From Schlesneria sp. (GTDB lineage Bacteria > Planctomycetota > Planctomycetia > Planctomycetales > Planctomycetaceae): a DNA stretch of 64,000 bases. The DNA lies in the NCBI GenBank assembly GCA_028291515.1, contig JAQGHU010000062.1, forward strand, positions 181,861-245,860, read 5' to 3'. Each line of letters begins with the position of its first letter. The first letter of the stretch is position 1. The notes under the pieces are model-generated. The model saw nothing but the letters and a program-made list of their open reading frames with translations. It was not told where the DNA came from and did not search any database. The position numbers and the translations under genes are program-made. Below are positions 15,974 through 24,798 of this stretch, piece after piece.

Positions 15974-15989
15974 TTCTTCTGCTGGGAGC

Positions 15990-16014
15990 CACTGGCGGCA
16001 TTGAGCCGCCAGTG
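15990..16014 (+). terminator. Hairpin after the DUF6807 gene
   Basis: A perfect 10-bp stem CACTGGCGGC/GCCGCCAGTG with a 5-nt loop lies 17 bases after the stop codon, followed by CTCTTCTCGTT. The downstream T-run is weak, so termination would be inefficient. Confidence 0.5.
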
Positions 16015-16057
16015 CTCTTCTCGTTGCGGGAATAACCTCTCAAAGTGATGAGATCTC

Positions 16058-18346
16058 ATGTTCCGTTCGGCCCTCTTGTTATTGCCTTGCCTGATCATCA
16101 CTCTTTCCGCGACAGGCCTCGCCCAAGGGACACGATCTGACTACGAGCGATCTGCGAAACTGTCCGAGCAGACTCGCAATAAGGTCGCACACGCCAAGGT
16201 CGAACCACATTGGTTCGGAACCGACAACAATCACTTCTGGTATCGCCGCGAGCTGACTGCGAAGACGCACGAGTTCGTCGTGATCGACGCTGCCCAGGGA
16301 TCACGGCAGCCTGCGTTTGATCACGAACAACTCGCCGCGGCCTTGTCGCAAAAGCTCGGCAAGAAGATCGAATCCGATCGTCTGGATCTGCAGCAGATGG
16401 AGTTTGCCGAGGACGGTGAGTCGATTCGCTTCAATGCAGGTGGCAAAGGTTGGCGATACGCCATCAAGTCCAACGAACTCGCCGATGCCGAGTTGTTGAA
16501 GTCAGACGATGCACAACCTCAAGATCGACCTCGACGTGGCGGTGGTGGACGCGCGCGATCTCGCGGCGAAGAATCGCCTGACGGACAGAAAGCGGTTGCG
16601 ATTCGCAATCACAACCTGGTGCTGCGATACAAGCCGTCCGGCAACGAAATAACTCTTAGCACCGATGGAACCGCCGACGATCCTTACGAATCCGGCGTCG
16701 TCTGGTCGCCCGACTCATTGCACTTCGTCGCCTTGAAGACACGCAGGCCCGAGACGCACACGGTCTATCTGGTCGAGTCGTCTCCGAAAGACCAGTTGCA
16801 GCCGAAACTGCATTCGTTCGACTACTTGAAGCCGGGCGATCGAATCGCCCACCCGCGAGTCTGCCTGTTCGATGTCCCGACTGAGTCCGAAGAAGTGGCG
16901 TCGGCCAGCAGTCCGAGTAACCAGCCTAACGCCATCAACGACCAGTTGTTCCCGAATCCGTGGAGCATCGACGAGATCCGCTGGGCCAGCGATTCTAGTC
17001 GCTTCACGTTCGCCTATAATCAGCGTGGTCACCAAGTCCTGCGGATCATTGCGGTCGACGCACAGTCGCGCGCGGCGACTTCAATCATCAACGAGGAAAG
17101 CCCGACGTTCATCGACTACGCCGGAAAGCGATTCGTGGACTATGTCGACGACGCTCACGAGATCATCTGGATGTCTGAGCGGAGTGGCTGGAACCATTTG
17201 TATCTGTACGATTCCGCGACTGGCAGTGTTAAGAACCCGATCACTCAAGGGGAGTGGGTGGTTCGTGGAGTCGACCACGTCGACGAGGACCATCGCCAGA
17301 TCACGTTCAAAGCCAGCGGCGTCTTTACCGGGCAGGATCCGTATTACATCCATGTAGGACGCATCAATTTCGATGGCAGTGGTCTGACGTGGCTTACTGC
17401 GGGCGATGGAACTCATACAATCGACTATTCGCCCGATCGGCAATACCTGGTCGATACCTATTCGCGAGTTGACCAGCCGCCGATCACCGAACTGCGCAAG
17501 GTCGCGGACGGGTCTTTGATCTGCGAAGTCGATCGAGGTGATTGGTCCGAATTACTCGCCACGGGCTGGAAGGCTCCCGAACGATTCACTGCCAAAGGCC
17601 GTGACGGGACCACGGATATCTTCGGAGTGATCTGGCGGCCCACCAACTTTGACGAGGCGAAGAAGTACCCGGTCATCGAGTACATCTACGCTGGGCCACA
17701 CAGCGCCTTCACCCCGAAGTCATTCGTGGCGTATCACGGCGTGCAGTCGATGGCCGAATTGGGCTTTGTCGTCGTCCAGTTGGATGGCATGGGAACGTCG
17801 CATCGTTCCAAAGCGTTTCACGATGTCTGCTGGAAGAACCTTGGTGATTCGGGCTTCCCCGATCGCATCAAATGGATCAAAGCCGCCGCCGAGAAGTATC
17901 CGCAACTCGACATCAAGCGCGTTGGCATCTACGGCGGATCGGCGGGAGGCCAAAGCTCCACACGAGCGGTGTTGGCACATGGAGATTTCTACAAAGCAGC
18001 GGTCTCGGACTGCGGTTGTCATGACAATCGGATGGATAAGATCTGGTGGAACGAACTGTGGATGGGCTACCCGATCGGCGACCACTACGCTGCTCAATCG
18101 AACGTCACCAATGCGGACAAGCTGACAGGCAAGCTGATGCTGGTCGTTGGAGAACTCGATCGCAACGTCGACCCGGCCTCAACCATGCAGGTCGCCAACG
18201 CGCTGATCAAAGCGGACAAAGATTTCGATCTGCTGATCATCCCCGGTGCCGGTCACGGCGCGGCCGAATCCCCGTACGGAAAACGCCGCCGGATGGACTT
18301 CTTCGTCCGACACTTGCTTGACGTGGAGCCACGTTCGACGCCGTAA
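16058..18346 (+). CDS. Secreted S9 family peptidase (dipeptidyl peptidase IV-like)
   Basis: 762 residues with signal peptide (MFRSALLLLPCLIITLSA). Residues about 100-500 form the DPP-IV N-terminal beta-propeller (VVWSPDSLHFVALKT; YNQRGHQVLRIIAVD; IIWMSERSGWNHLYLYD). The C-terminal alpha/beta-hydrolase carries GIYGGSAGGQS with nucleophile Ser628, Asp701 in GELDRNVDP and His733 in GAGHGAAES, a complete triad. It removes N-terminal dipeptides, typically X-Pro, from peptides outside the cytoplasm. An arginine/glycine-rich linker (RPRRGGGGRARSRGEE) near residue 155 is unusual. It lies 84 bases after the DUF6807 gene on the same strand. Confidence 0.93.
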   Translation: MFRSALLLLPCLIITLSATGLAQGTRSDYERSAKLSEQTRNKVAHAKVEPHWFGTDNNHFWYRRELTAKTHEFVVIDAAQGSRQPAFDHEQLAAALSQKLGKKIESDRLDLQQMEFAEDGESIRFNAGGKGWRYAIKSNELADAELLKSDDAQPQDRPRRGGGGRARSRGEESPDGQKAVAIRNHNLVLRYKPSGNEITLSTDGTADDPYESGVVWSPDSLHFVALKTRRPETHTVYLVESSPKDQLQPKLHSFDYLKPGDRIAHPRVCLFDVPTESEEVASASSPSNQPNAINDQLFPNPWSIDEIRWASDSSRFTFAYNQRGHQVLRIIAVDAQSRAATSIINEESPTFIDYAGKRFVDYVDDAHEIIWMSERSGWNHLYLYDSATGSVKNPITQGEWVVRGVDHVDEDHRQITFKASGVFTGQDPYYIHVGRINFDGSGLTWLTAGDGTHTIDYSPDRQYLVDTYSRVDQPPITELRKVADGSLICEVDRGDWSELLATGWKAPERFTAKGRDGTTDIFGVIWRPTNFDEAKKYPVIEYIYAGPHSAFTPKSFVAYHGVQSMAELGFVVVQLDGMGTSHRSKAFHDVCWKNLGDSGFPDRIKWIKAAAEKYPQLDIKRVGIYGGSAGGQSSTRAVLAHGDFYKAAVSDCGCHDNRMDKIWWNELWMGYPIGDHYAAQSNVTNADKLTGKLMLVVGELDRNVDPASTMQVANALIKADKDFDLLIIPGAGHGAAESPYGKRRRMDFFVRHLLDVEPRSTP

Positions 18347-18387
18347 TACCCGATGTTCAGGTTGCTTGAACATTCGAGAGATACGCT

Positions 18388-18804
18388 GTGAAACGATTCC
18401 GACTCGCCGAGTATTCGATCGCCGCCGCGATTCTGTTGATCAGCGGTTGGGAGTGGTCGCACCTGTGGGCAAGCGTGATCTCACCCGCGCGAGAAACTGC
18501 GCGACGGACTCGCTGCCACAACGATTTGTTTCAACATTCGGGTTGCCATCCGTGTGATCTGGCACGGCTTGATCAGGATCACCATGTGGTTTCGGTTGGC
18601 AGTTGCCCACTCTGCACAGGCACAATAGCTCGAATCGACTACGTGCTACCAGATGGCACGAATGTCGATGAAGCCATGTTGCCATTTGAGACGGTCTTCC
18701 ACGCCAGACAGAAATTGTTGTCGTACAAATCCAAACCTCGATATCGACAGATCAGTGATGCGAGGAGATCTGATAGAGAGACGATGCTGTCGATTCGGAA
18801 ATGA
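18388..18804 (+). CDS. Small membrane-anchored protein with a DUF1559-like junction, function unknown
   Basis: 138 residues. One N-terminal hydrophobic helix (YSIAAAILLISGWEWSHLWAS) is followed by SPARETARRTRCHNDL. That phrase closely resembles the conserved start of planctomycete DUF1559 pilin-like proteins (ARETARRxQCxNNL), but the GFTLIEL prepilin peptidase site is absent. The rest contains paired cysteines (CHPCDL; SCPLCTGT). It may be a diverged or decayed pilin-like protein. It follows the S9 peptidase by 41 bases. Confidence 0.5.
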   Translation: MKRFRLAEYSIAAAILLISGWEWSHLWASVISPARETARRTRCHNDLFQHSGCHPCDLARLDQDHHVVSVGSCPLCTGTIARIDYVLPDGTNVDEAMLPFETVFHARQKLLSYKSKPRYRQISDARRSDRETMLSIRK

Positions 18805-18842
18805 CAGCAGTATTTAGAGCCGTATGCAAGAAGGTCTGTCAC

Positions 18843-19250
18843 ATGACAAACGATGAACAAGAAATCCGTCAACTCGTTGCAACCTGGATGAGTGCCACCA
18901 AGGCGGGCGACATTGATACCGTTCTCGGTCTAATGACCGAAGATGTCGTCTTCCTGATCGCAGGCTGCCCTCCCATGCGGGGGCGAGACGCCTATGCCGC
19001 CGCCGCACGACCAAAGCCCGGCCAGGCCGCGCCGAAGTTTGACGGCACCAGCGAGATTCAAGAGATCACCGTCTGCGGCGACCTCGCCTACATGTGGACG
19101 AATCTGACAGTCGTCGTGACGCCCCCCGGCAGCGACCAGACGATCACTCGGACCGGCAACACACTGACGATCTTGAAAAAGCAGTACGGCCGTTGGCTGC
19201 TGGCTCGCGATGCCAACCTGCTGGTGACTGTGCCTAAACCGACCACTTGA
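18843..19250 (+). CDS. SnoaL/YybH-like protein (NTF2 fold, SgcJ/EcaC type)
   Basis: 135 residues. The start at 18843 is preferred to 18801 because AAGAAGG lies 6-10 bases upstream. The N-terminal helix EQEIRQLVATWMSATKAGD, the strand DIDTVLGLMTEDVVFL, the central FDGTSEIQEITVCGDLAYMW and the C-terminal WLLARDANLL are characteristic of YybH/SgcJ-type NTF2-like proteins. No catalytic residue can be assigned. Members are cytoplasmic dimers of diverse or unknown function. Confidence 0.85.
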   Translation: MTNDEQEIRQLVATWMSATKAGDIDTVLGLMTEDVVFLIAGCPPMRGRDAYAAAARPKPGQAAPKFDGTSEIQEITVCGDLAYMWTNLTVVVTPPGSDQTITRTGNTLTILKKQYGRWLLARDANLLVTVPKPTT

Positions 19251-19463
19251 AGAGGCAGCAAGTTAGTATTCAGGCACACCTGCTTCCTCGACAGCGACAT
19301 GTTCAGATCATCTAGGGCAGGCCGTATCTTTGTGCCTTCGGGCACCCTTCGATACCGACTTGCGAAGCCGCCGGACACTCCCGTAGAACTTGCCTTATAT
19401 CCCGATTGACAATCGTTACTGCGGACTTGCTCGGCGAAGTCCCGTGCGAGACTGGAGCACTGT

Positions 19464-20018
19464 ATGAACTGGCGCTTTGCATCGTTTCTTGGCCTCCTCT
19501 TTATCGCTGCCAGCATCGTGATGGGGTCGGGCGGGCCGACGACAGAGCATCCAGAGATCGCCAATCTCAAGAAGCAGTTTCAGGCGGATATGGAACCGGT
19601 CCGAAAGAAATTCCGCACCCGACTCGAGAACTTGCAAAAGGAACTGACCCGGAAAGGTGATCTGGACGGTGCTTTAGCGGTCAAGACTGAACTTGAATCC
19701 ATCGGAACACCAGAAAAGCCCGTCCCGAAGAATCCCGTCACGCTCAAGGGAAATTGGACAGTCACGTATTCTCCCTCGGGCAATGTCCGCAAATATTCGA
19801 TCCGCGACGACGGACGCGTCGAAATGGTAGGCGACAAGCTGTTCGGCCAAATCACGAAGAATGGTGACGATTGGCTGCTTGATTTCAATGACGGCAAGCT
19901 TGAGAAACTCGCCATCAAGGAAGTGCTTTTTATCGAACACTTCGAACCCAAGACCGGGTACGCAATGGGAGACAAACCACGGCAAACGGCGACGGGTGAC
20001 AAGGGCGTGGGGAAGTAG
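19464..20018 (+). CDS. Secreted coiled-coil protein of unknown function
   Basis: 184 residues with signal peptide (NWRFASFLGLLFIAASIVM). The mature N-terminus is a helical segment (EIANLKKQFQADMEPVRKKF, then LENLQKELTRKGDLDGALAV), a charged hairpin common in secreted planctomycete/verrucomicrobial proteins in front of a small beta domain. The beta domain (GNWTVTYSPSGNVRKYSIRD; DDWLLDFNDGKLEKL) may bind carbohydrate or protein; this is only suggested by its placement. It is transcribed alone, with 213 bases of featureless spacer upstream. Confidence 0.7.
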   Translation: MNWRFASFLGLLFIAASIVMGSGGPTTEHPEIANLKKQFQADMEPVRKKFRTRLENLQKELTRKGDLDGALAVKTELESIGTPEKPVPKNPVTLKGNWTVTYSPSGNVRKYSIRDDGRVEMVGDKLFGQITKNGDDWLLDFNDGKLEKLAIKEVLFIEHFEPKTGYAMGDKPRQTATGDKGVGK

Positions 20019-20216
20019 CCGGCAGCCACGGCCCGGGAGATCGTGTGTGTGTACATGTTGCGATTTGGCAACGCATCGACTCAATCGGCATTGTCTGGCA
20101 GTTGCGCCCGTTGTACTTGAAAAGAGTCTGCCGCCGAATTCGCGAATTGACCTGTCACTTCGGCGAGTCCCATAATTGAGAAGCGTGCGCAGCCAAACTT
20201 TTGCAGCAGGTGAATC

Positions 20217-21332
20217 ATGTCTCGTCTTCGGTGGATGGCATTGGCCGTCGTCGTTAGTAGTCCGCTGTCTGCGATGGCACAACCCGAGTTCAGCCCCGTG
20301 CCGACGCAAGCCGTATACGAATACCAACTCAACTATCAACTTCCCTGGCAGCGTTGGTGGGGCGGTCCCGGCTTGTCACTTGGGGGGACGATGCCAACGC
20401 AAGGGGCGTTCGGTTATTCCTCATTGAACGGAATCCCATTACCCGCACCTCTCGGCGCAGGTGTCTATGTGAATTCCAATGCGCCACCGCCACACGCCGT
20501 GAATATGCCATTCGGTCCCGGCCCGATGGGAATGCCAGGTTATCCGGCTGGTCCAGGAATGAATGGTGGCGGACCGAACGTCATTCCCGGATCGTTTCAA
20601 ACTCAATCACAGCCGGGGTTCAATCAGGGCCAGGCACCGCAGCGAACAGCCAAGCGAGCCGCCACGGTCTCGGCCCCCGGAGCACGACGAGCCAGCGCTG
20701 AACAACAAAACCAAGGCGACCTGAAGCTGCGCCAGAACCTGTGGGCGCAGGCTTACGTCAACTACAAAAACGCCGTCGATCTCGCTCCCGAACGACCGGA
20801 AGCTCACTTCCGCATGGCGCTGACCTTCACCGCGCTCAAGCAGTACTCGTCGGCCGTTCGAGAATTCAAAAAGAGCATCGACCTTGATCCCACACTACCG
20901 CAATCGGGCGACACCCTGTCGACGATCTTCGGCGGTGATGTGAAGACCTGGGAATCGCAAGTGATGCCGGTCGTCGCGGCGTGGACTCAAGAAGACCTGC
21001 GAGACACCGACCGCCTGTTCCTGCTGGGCCTGTTGCTCTACTTCAACGAAGACCCTCGCGGCAGCGAAATGATGGAGGCCGCTAAACGCACACCCGGCGT
21101 GAACGACTACGTCCTCGCCTTCACCAACCCGGCCGCCACACCCTTGGCCGACGCCCGCCCCACAGGCCCACGCCGCCGCCGAGACCCCATGCCACCACAA
21201 GCCGACCCCAGCGAATCAACGATCGAGGTCGCACCCGACGAAGCGACTCAGGGTGACTTACCGCTGCCGCCGGCCCCCGCTCCGATGGACGAAGTCGTGC
21301 CCGAGCCTTACCCATTGCCGCCACCGACCTGA
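20217..21332 (+). CDS. Secreted TPR protein with proline-rich ends
   Basis: 371 residues with a signal peptide cleaved near AMA-QPE. An N-terminal G/P/N-rich segment (about 25-150) precedes two or more TPR units (LKLRQNLWAQAYVNYKNAVD; RPEAHFRMALTFTALKQYSS; AVREFKKSIDLDPTLP), and the C-terminus is proline-rich and acidic (PLPPAPAPMDEVVPEPYPLP). TPR arrays mediate protein-protein contacts; no partner is evident from the neighbours. I know this architecture from planctomycete secreted proteins but not its function. Confidence 0.75.
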   Translation: MSRLRWMALAVVVSSPLSAMAQPEFSPVPTQAVYEYQLNYQLPWQRWWGGPGLSLGGTMPTQGAFGYSSLNGIPLPAPLGAGVYVNSNAPPPHAVNMPFGPGPMGMPGYPAGPGMNGGGPNVIPGSFQTQSQPGFNQGQAPQRTAKRAATVSAPGARRASAEQQNQGDLKLRQNLWAQAYVNYKNAVDLAPERPEAHFRMALTFTALKQYSSAVREFKKSIDLDPTLPQSGDTLSTIFGGDVKTWESQVMPVVAAWTQEDLRDTDRLFLLGLLLYFNEDPRGSEMMEAAKRTPGVNDYVLAFTNPAATPLADARPTGPRRRRDPMPPQADPSESTIEVAPDEATQGDLPLPPAPAPMDEVVPEPYPLPPPT

Positions 21333-21398
21333 TGAGTTAAGTCGCTGCTGATGGCAGTCGGTGCGTGGTCGAAACTTCCCGTCTACGGCGTTCAAATT

Positions 21399-21821
21399 TC
21401 ACTTGGGAAAGTTCTCGCCCCAGTTGATGGTTGGTACGAACTCCAAAAACTGAGCGTGTTGCGGGTCGCTGCTGAAAAACCACTCGCAGTAACCGTAGTT
21501 GTATTCCGTCTTCGTATGCCACAGATACGCCCAGGCCCCGTCATGGCAATGGGATGAATCAATCATACAAGTCCGATACTCAGAACTCTCGTCGTAGCAT
21601 TCACCACGAGGTGACCCAAATCTCTGCCAGCACCATCGATTGGCGTAGTCCATCTCGGCAAATGACAATTTCAACATCACCGCGAATGGAAAACGCAATA
21701 GCCATTCATTTCGATATTGAACTTCCGAACCTCGATAGTCCGCGAGAGTTGCCTCCGCGTCGTCGTATTCGGTTGTGAGGTACTCCTCGAAACTAGAGAG
21801 GACAACTGTCTGGTAGGTCAT
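21399..21821 (-). CDS. Small acidic aromatic-rich protein, putative immunity-type, unknown
   Basis: 140 residues, rich in Y, W, E and C, with no signal peptide or membrane segment. Features such as WQRFGSPRGECYDESSEYRT and a Trp/Tyr-rich C-terminal half do not match a family I recognise. It lies 7 bases downstream of the SUKH-domain gene, so the two are probably cotranscribed. Its size and context suggest an immunity protein in an island of orphan immunity genes, but this is a guess from context. Confidence 0.55.
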   Translation of the reverse strand: MTYQTVVLSSFEEYLTTEYDDAEATLADYRGSEVQYRNEWLLRFPFAVMLKLSFAEMDYANRWCWQRFGSPRGECYDESSEYRTCMIDSSHCHDGAWAYLWHTKTEYNYGYCEWFFSSDPQHAQFLEFVPTINWGENFPK

Positions 21822-21828
21822 AGTTACC

Positions 21829-22368
21829 TCAGATCATTGCGACAAACTCAGCGAATGACTCTGCCACTTCTTCCAGGACCACAATCTGATCATCGCAAAG
21901 GATCGCCTCATGGTCGAGCCTTACGATCGGGCTCTCACCATTCGATTGCGATCGGCGAATATCGAAGCAGATCGGATCGTAGGATCCTGTATCAGGAACT
22001 GCAAAATGAATCAGTCCAGTGCTAAGCAAACATTGCGACAGTATTTCATCGCGAAAAATGCGATCGCGCAATTCATCGTATACCCCGACTGACGTGTTCG
22101 CCAAAAGGAATAACGGACCAACCTCGAACGCTGGAAACTGATAGCGCGCTACGAGCGAACGAAACGAGACCGGAAAGCGAGTTCCCAGTTTGGCTTCGAG
22201 CGGTTCGATCCAATTGATGCCGTCTGTCGCTTTGATATGCCAGTCCCACCAACCCCCAGCATCTCTGCTGATTCTTAGCTCAGGTGGCACGTCTTCGTCG
22301 AATATACCCTCACGAGGCGAGGAATTGATCCGTTCGACAAAGCGATCGATGAGTTCATCCAGTGCCAT
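21829..22368 (-). CDS. SMI1/KNR4 (SUKH) family protein, probable immunity protein
   Basis: 179 residues with the SUKH layout: an N-terminal helix, then IEPLEAKLGTRFPVSFRSL near residue 55 (the conserved turn before the GxxFP-type strand), GPLFLL, SYDPICFDI and the C-terminal VVLEEVAESFAEFVAMI helix. SUKH proteins are best known as immunity proteins for polymorphic toxins, including nucleases and deaminases. There is no cognate toxin next to it, so it may be an orphan that neutralises toxins from other strains. Confidence 0.8.
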   Translation of the reverse strand: MALDELIDRFVERINSSPREGIFDEDVPPELRISRDAGGWWDWHIKATDGINWIEPLEAKLGTRFPVSFRSLVARYQFPAFEVGPLFLLANTSVGVYDELRDRIFRDEILSQCLLSTGLIHFAVPDTGSYDPICFDIRRSQSNGESPIVRLDHEAILCDDQIVVLEEVAESFAEFVAMI

Positions 22369-22520
22369 TTAAGATTACTCTCGTCGGATTCTGTTGCGAT
22401 GTTTCACGCAGGCAACTGGGCGCGTCGTCGTCCTGTGACAGATCATCATTGAGCATGGTGATGCGCATCGTCGCCAATTCGTTTCAGTCTTCTGTCGGGC
22501 AGATCAGGAGAAGTTCCTGG

Positions 22521-23141
22521 TTATTTTCCGCCGTTCGGCGTCAAGTTGCGATTCTCATTCAAGACATCCGTCACCTCTTTGATGCGCTTGTTCTCGTTCT
22601 GCTTGGTTGTGGGGGACGCAGGTTCCTTCGTTGGAACTGGCACATCCTTCTCTTCGAGAATCTCTTTCAGAAGTCCCTGCAGTTTCTCAGCCGATCCGAA
22701 ATAGCAGGCCGACATATTCGGTTCCGCGCGGATCAGAAGCCAGTACTCTCCGCCATTGTTGTAGTCGACAGAGTAGCAGTAGTCGTCAATAAAGACGTAA
22801 CCGCAGGCGATCTCTGTCGATTCTATGGAAAATAGCACAGCCGACTTTTTGTCGCCGACCCAATCGAGGATCGGCTGGACCCCATCGACCTCTTTGCGGA
22901 TCAAGTGTTTGAACGACATGGTCCGAATCTTCTGCCCCTTCAAGGTTTCAACAACCTCATAGACAATCACCCCCTTTTGCGAGTCGTGTTTACTGACGCG
23001 AAGCGCGCGGATATGGGTGGAGTGCTTGCACATCTTCGGCATAGTCATCGGCGGGAAATGGATATACGCCCGCAAGGGCGAAGCCGCGAAAGCCAACGCC
23101 AACACGACAACGATCAATCGAACCAGCAAGCGACTCTGCAT
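22521..23141 (-). CDS. Secreted protein of unknown function
   Basis: 206 residues from the ATG at 23141, which has AGGAGG 5 bases upstream; in-frame extensions to 23336 lack a better site. The signal peptide (LLVRLIVVVLALAFAASPLRA) is clear. The mature part alternates strands and helices (HIRALRVSKHDSQKGVIVYE; VGDKKSAVLFSIESTEIAC), with a charged C-terminal tail. I have seen similar proteins (ALRV..V....G.I.Y.V...LKG) annotated only as hypothetical in planctomycetes. Confidence 0.7.
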   Translation of the reverse strand: MQSRLLVRLIVVVLALAFAASPLRAYIHFPPMTMPKMCKHSTHIRALRVSKHDSQKGVIVYEVVETLKGQKIRTMSFKHLIRKEVDGVQPILDWVGDKKSAVLFSIESTEIACGYVFIDDYCYSVDYNNGGEYWLLIRAEPNMSACYFGSAEKLQGLLKEILEEKDVPVPTKEPASPTTKQNENKRIKEVTDVLNENRNLTPNGGK

Positions 23142-23262
23142 CCGATCCTCCTGCGTTGTCTTCAGCATAAACTTCGGCTCTGGTTGTCGAATCTGCGACA
23201 AGCACCCCGCAAACGCCATCCATTCACTGTCGAGATTCGAAGTGGCCCCGTCGAACGAGTCG

Positions 23263-24057
23263 TCATTCGTGCGGCCAGATCCCGGCAAAACGCTCTGGCG
23301 ACCAGCCCACCAAGTCTGATACCTGACCATCACCAAGTTCCACGATTCGGCAACGATTGTCGACTGTCATTGCGATGTCCACAGTAAAGAAATGACTCGC
23401 AATTCGCTCAGCAGCAACATGCACGGCCTTGGGAATCGGGGATTCATCAGGCGTATGCGGTACTCCATTGAGCACAAAGTAACGGCGCTCTGATTCGGGG
23501 ACGAATGATTCCACTCGTCGGATGCAGATGCCTCCTTCGACTTCATCACGATACTCGATCATTTTGGCCAGCCATCGCGAGGCGTCGGCGTCCGAGCGAA
23601 CAATCGATCCCCCGGCCACCTTGAGTGACTTCACGAAGTCCTTCAGGAAATAGCTGCCCCAACCCAGCCGCCGCAGAGTCGTTAGTAACTCGTCGGCTTC
23701 CTCAATCACGACCGTTTCGGCGGTGAACTCAGTCAGCGTCGCATACCAGTTCGGAAGGTGATGAGTCAGCAGGTAAGTCTCTGGATCCGTCAAAAGATCA
23801 GCACCAGCGCGTCGAACAGCGCTGTTGAGTCCCTGATATTCGTGAGCTTTCAGCATCCATCCACGATAAACGACAGTGGCCTCCTTGGGGATTCCGCGCA
23901 ACTCGGCCTCACCACGGATCACGGCAGCGGAAACCAGGCTGACGTCATAACGCCGCTGCCGAAGGTGATCCGCCTGTGGACGAAACAAGGCGTCGACTTG
24001 GCGAGGCTCGATGCTGTCTGGCGGCATAATGAAGTGATACATAGTATTCGAATCCAC
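23263..24057 (-). CDS. ATP-grasp domain protein (DUF4343-like), partner of the macro-domain gene
   Basis: 264 residues from a GTG at 24057 with AAGGG upstream. Seen: VVYRGWMLKAHEYQGLN, a lysine in YFLKDFVKSLK that could bind ATP, RRVESFVPESERRYFVLNG and ELGDGQVSDLVGW near the end with the metal-binding Glu of ATP-grasp enzymes. This resembles the DUF4343/ATP-grasp_3 group. It starts 3 bases after the macro-domain gene ends, so they form an operon. ATP-grasp enzymes ligate a carboxylate to an amine or thiol; the substrate is unknown. Pairing with macro domains suggests a role in ADP-ribose- or NAD-linked chemistry. Confidence 0.7.
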   Translation of the reverse strand: MDSNTMYHFIMPPDSIEPRQVDALFRPQADHLRQRRYDVSLVSAAVIRGEAELRGIPKEATVVYRGWMLKAHEYQGLNSAVRRAGADLLTDPETYLLTHHLPNWYATLTEFTAETVVIEEADELLTTLRRLGWGSYFLKDFVKSLKVAGGSIVRSDADASRWLAKMIEYRDEVEGGICIRRVESFVPESERRYFVLNGVPHTPDESPIPKAVHVAAERIASHFFTVDIAMTVDNRCRIVELGDGQVSDLVGWSPERFAGIWPHE

Positions 24058-24060
24058 GAG

Positions 24061-24699
24061 CTACCCTTGCTGCAAGTCACGCACGCGATCGGTATACAGC
24101 TTCTGATGTCGGATTTGGGCTTCGGCCCAACTGGTGGGGAATTCGTAGTGGCCCAGGACAACGTGCTCGATGGCCGCTCGAACCTGAGCAGCACATCGTT
24201 CCGGATCGACGCCGCCGACGCCGGTCCCCATTCCTGGGAACGCGATCGATTGAATTCCGTCCGCGATGGCCTCACCCGCCAGATGCCCGCCCGGAAAACG
24301 ACCGTGCTTGATCAATAACAAGGTGGCTCGCGCGGCAAGATACGGATGAACAGTCTCTCGCAGGATCATCGGCACACGCATCGTGGGGGCTGCGATCAGA
24401 AACGGGATGTTGGAATCATCGGTATCGACAACTTCGGCTGCACCCACTAGCAACTCGCCGTGATGAACGGTCTTGATCAGGTGCTGAAGTCGATCCTGGA
24501 CGCACCAGCCAAAATGGTGGCTGTAAAGACGATCAATGCCTCCGTCCATAAACCCGAAGCTATTCGCCGGACTGACGATGGCATCAATGCGCAGATCCAG
24601 AATCGACCCGCGATGAATCGTGACAAAGTCCAGATCGCCGCAGTACCGCTCCCATGCGGCGGCAAGTGAGTCTTCCTTCGCGGCCAGAACGATTCGCAT
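24061..24699 (-). CDS. Macro-domain protein (ADP-ribose binding/hydrolysis)
   Basis: 212 residues. The macro-domain signatures are all present: RIDAIVSPANSFGFMDGGID (the PANS ADP-ribose loop, then the GG motif), IAAPTMRVP, a long central helix and SIAFPGMGTGVGGVDPE (the phosphate-binding loop). The C-terminus is a helix with LQQG. Such proteins bind ADP-ribose or hydrolyse ADP-ribosyl bonds. They are frequent in toxin-antitoxin and conflict modules. It is the first gene of a two-gene unit with the ATP-grasp gene. Confidence 0.85.
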   Translation of the reverse strand: MRIVLAAKEDSLAAAWERYCGDLDFVTIHRGSILDLRIDAIVSPANSFGFMDGGIDRLYSHHFGWCVQDRLQHLIKTVHHGELLVGAAEVVDTDDSNIPFLIAAPTMRVPMILRETVHPYLAARATLLLIKHGRFPGGHLAGEAIADGIQSIAFPGMGTGVGGVDPERCAAQVRAAIEHVVLGHYEFPTSWAEAQIRHQKLYTDRVRDLQQG

Positions 24700-24798
24700 C
24701 TGATTTGTCGCTTCCTATTCTCATGCGGCGTGGATGTTGTACGCATGTGATGATGAAAGAGGCCACAGCGGCGAATAGGTTCACTGGATGCTAACGCC

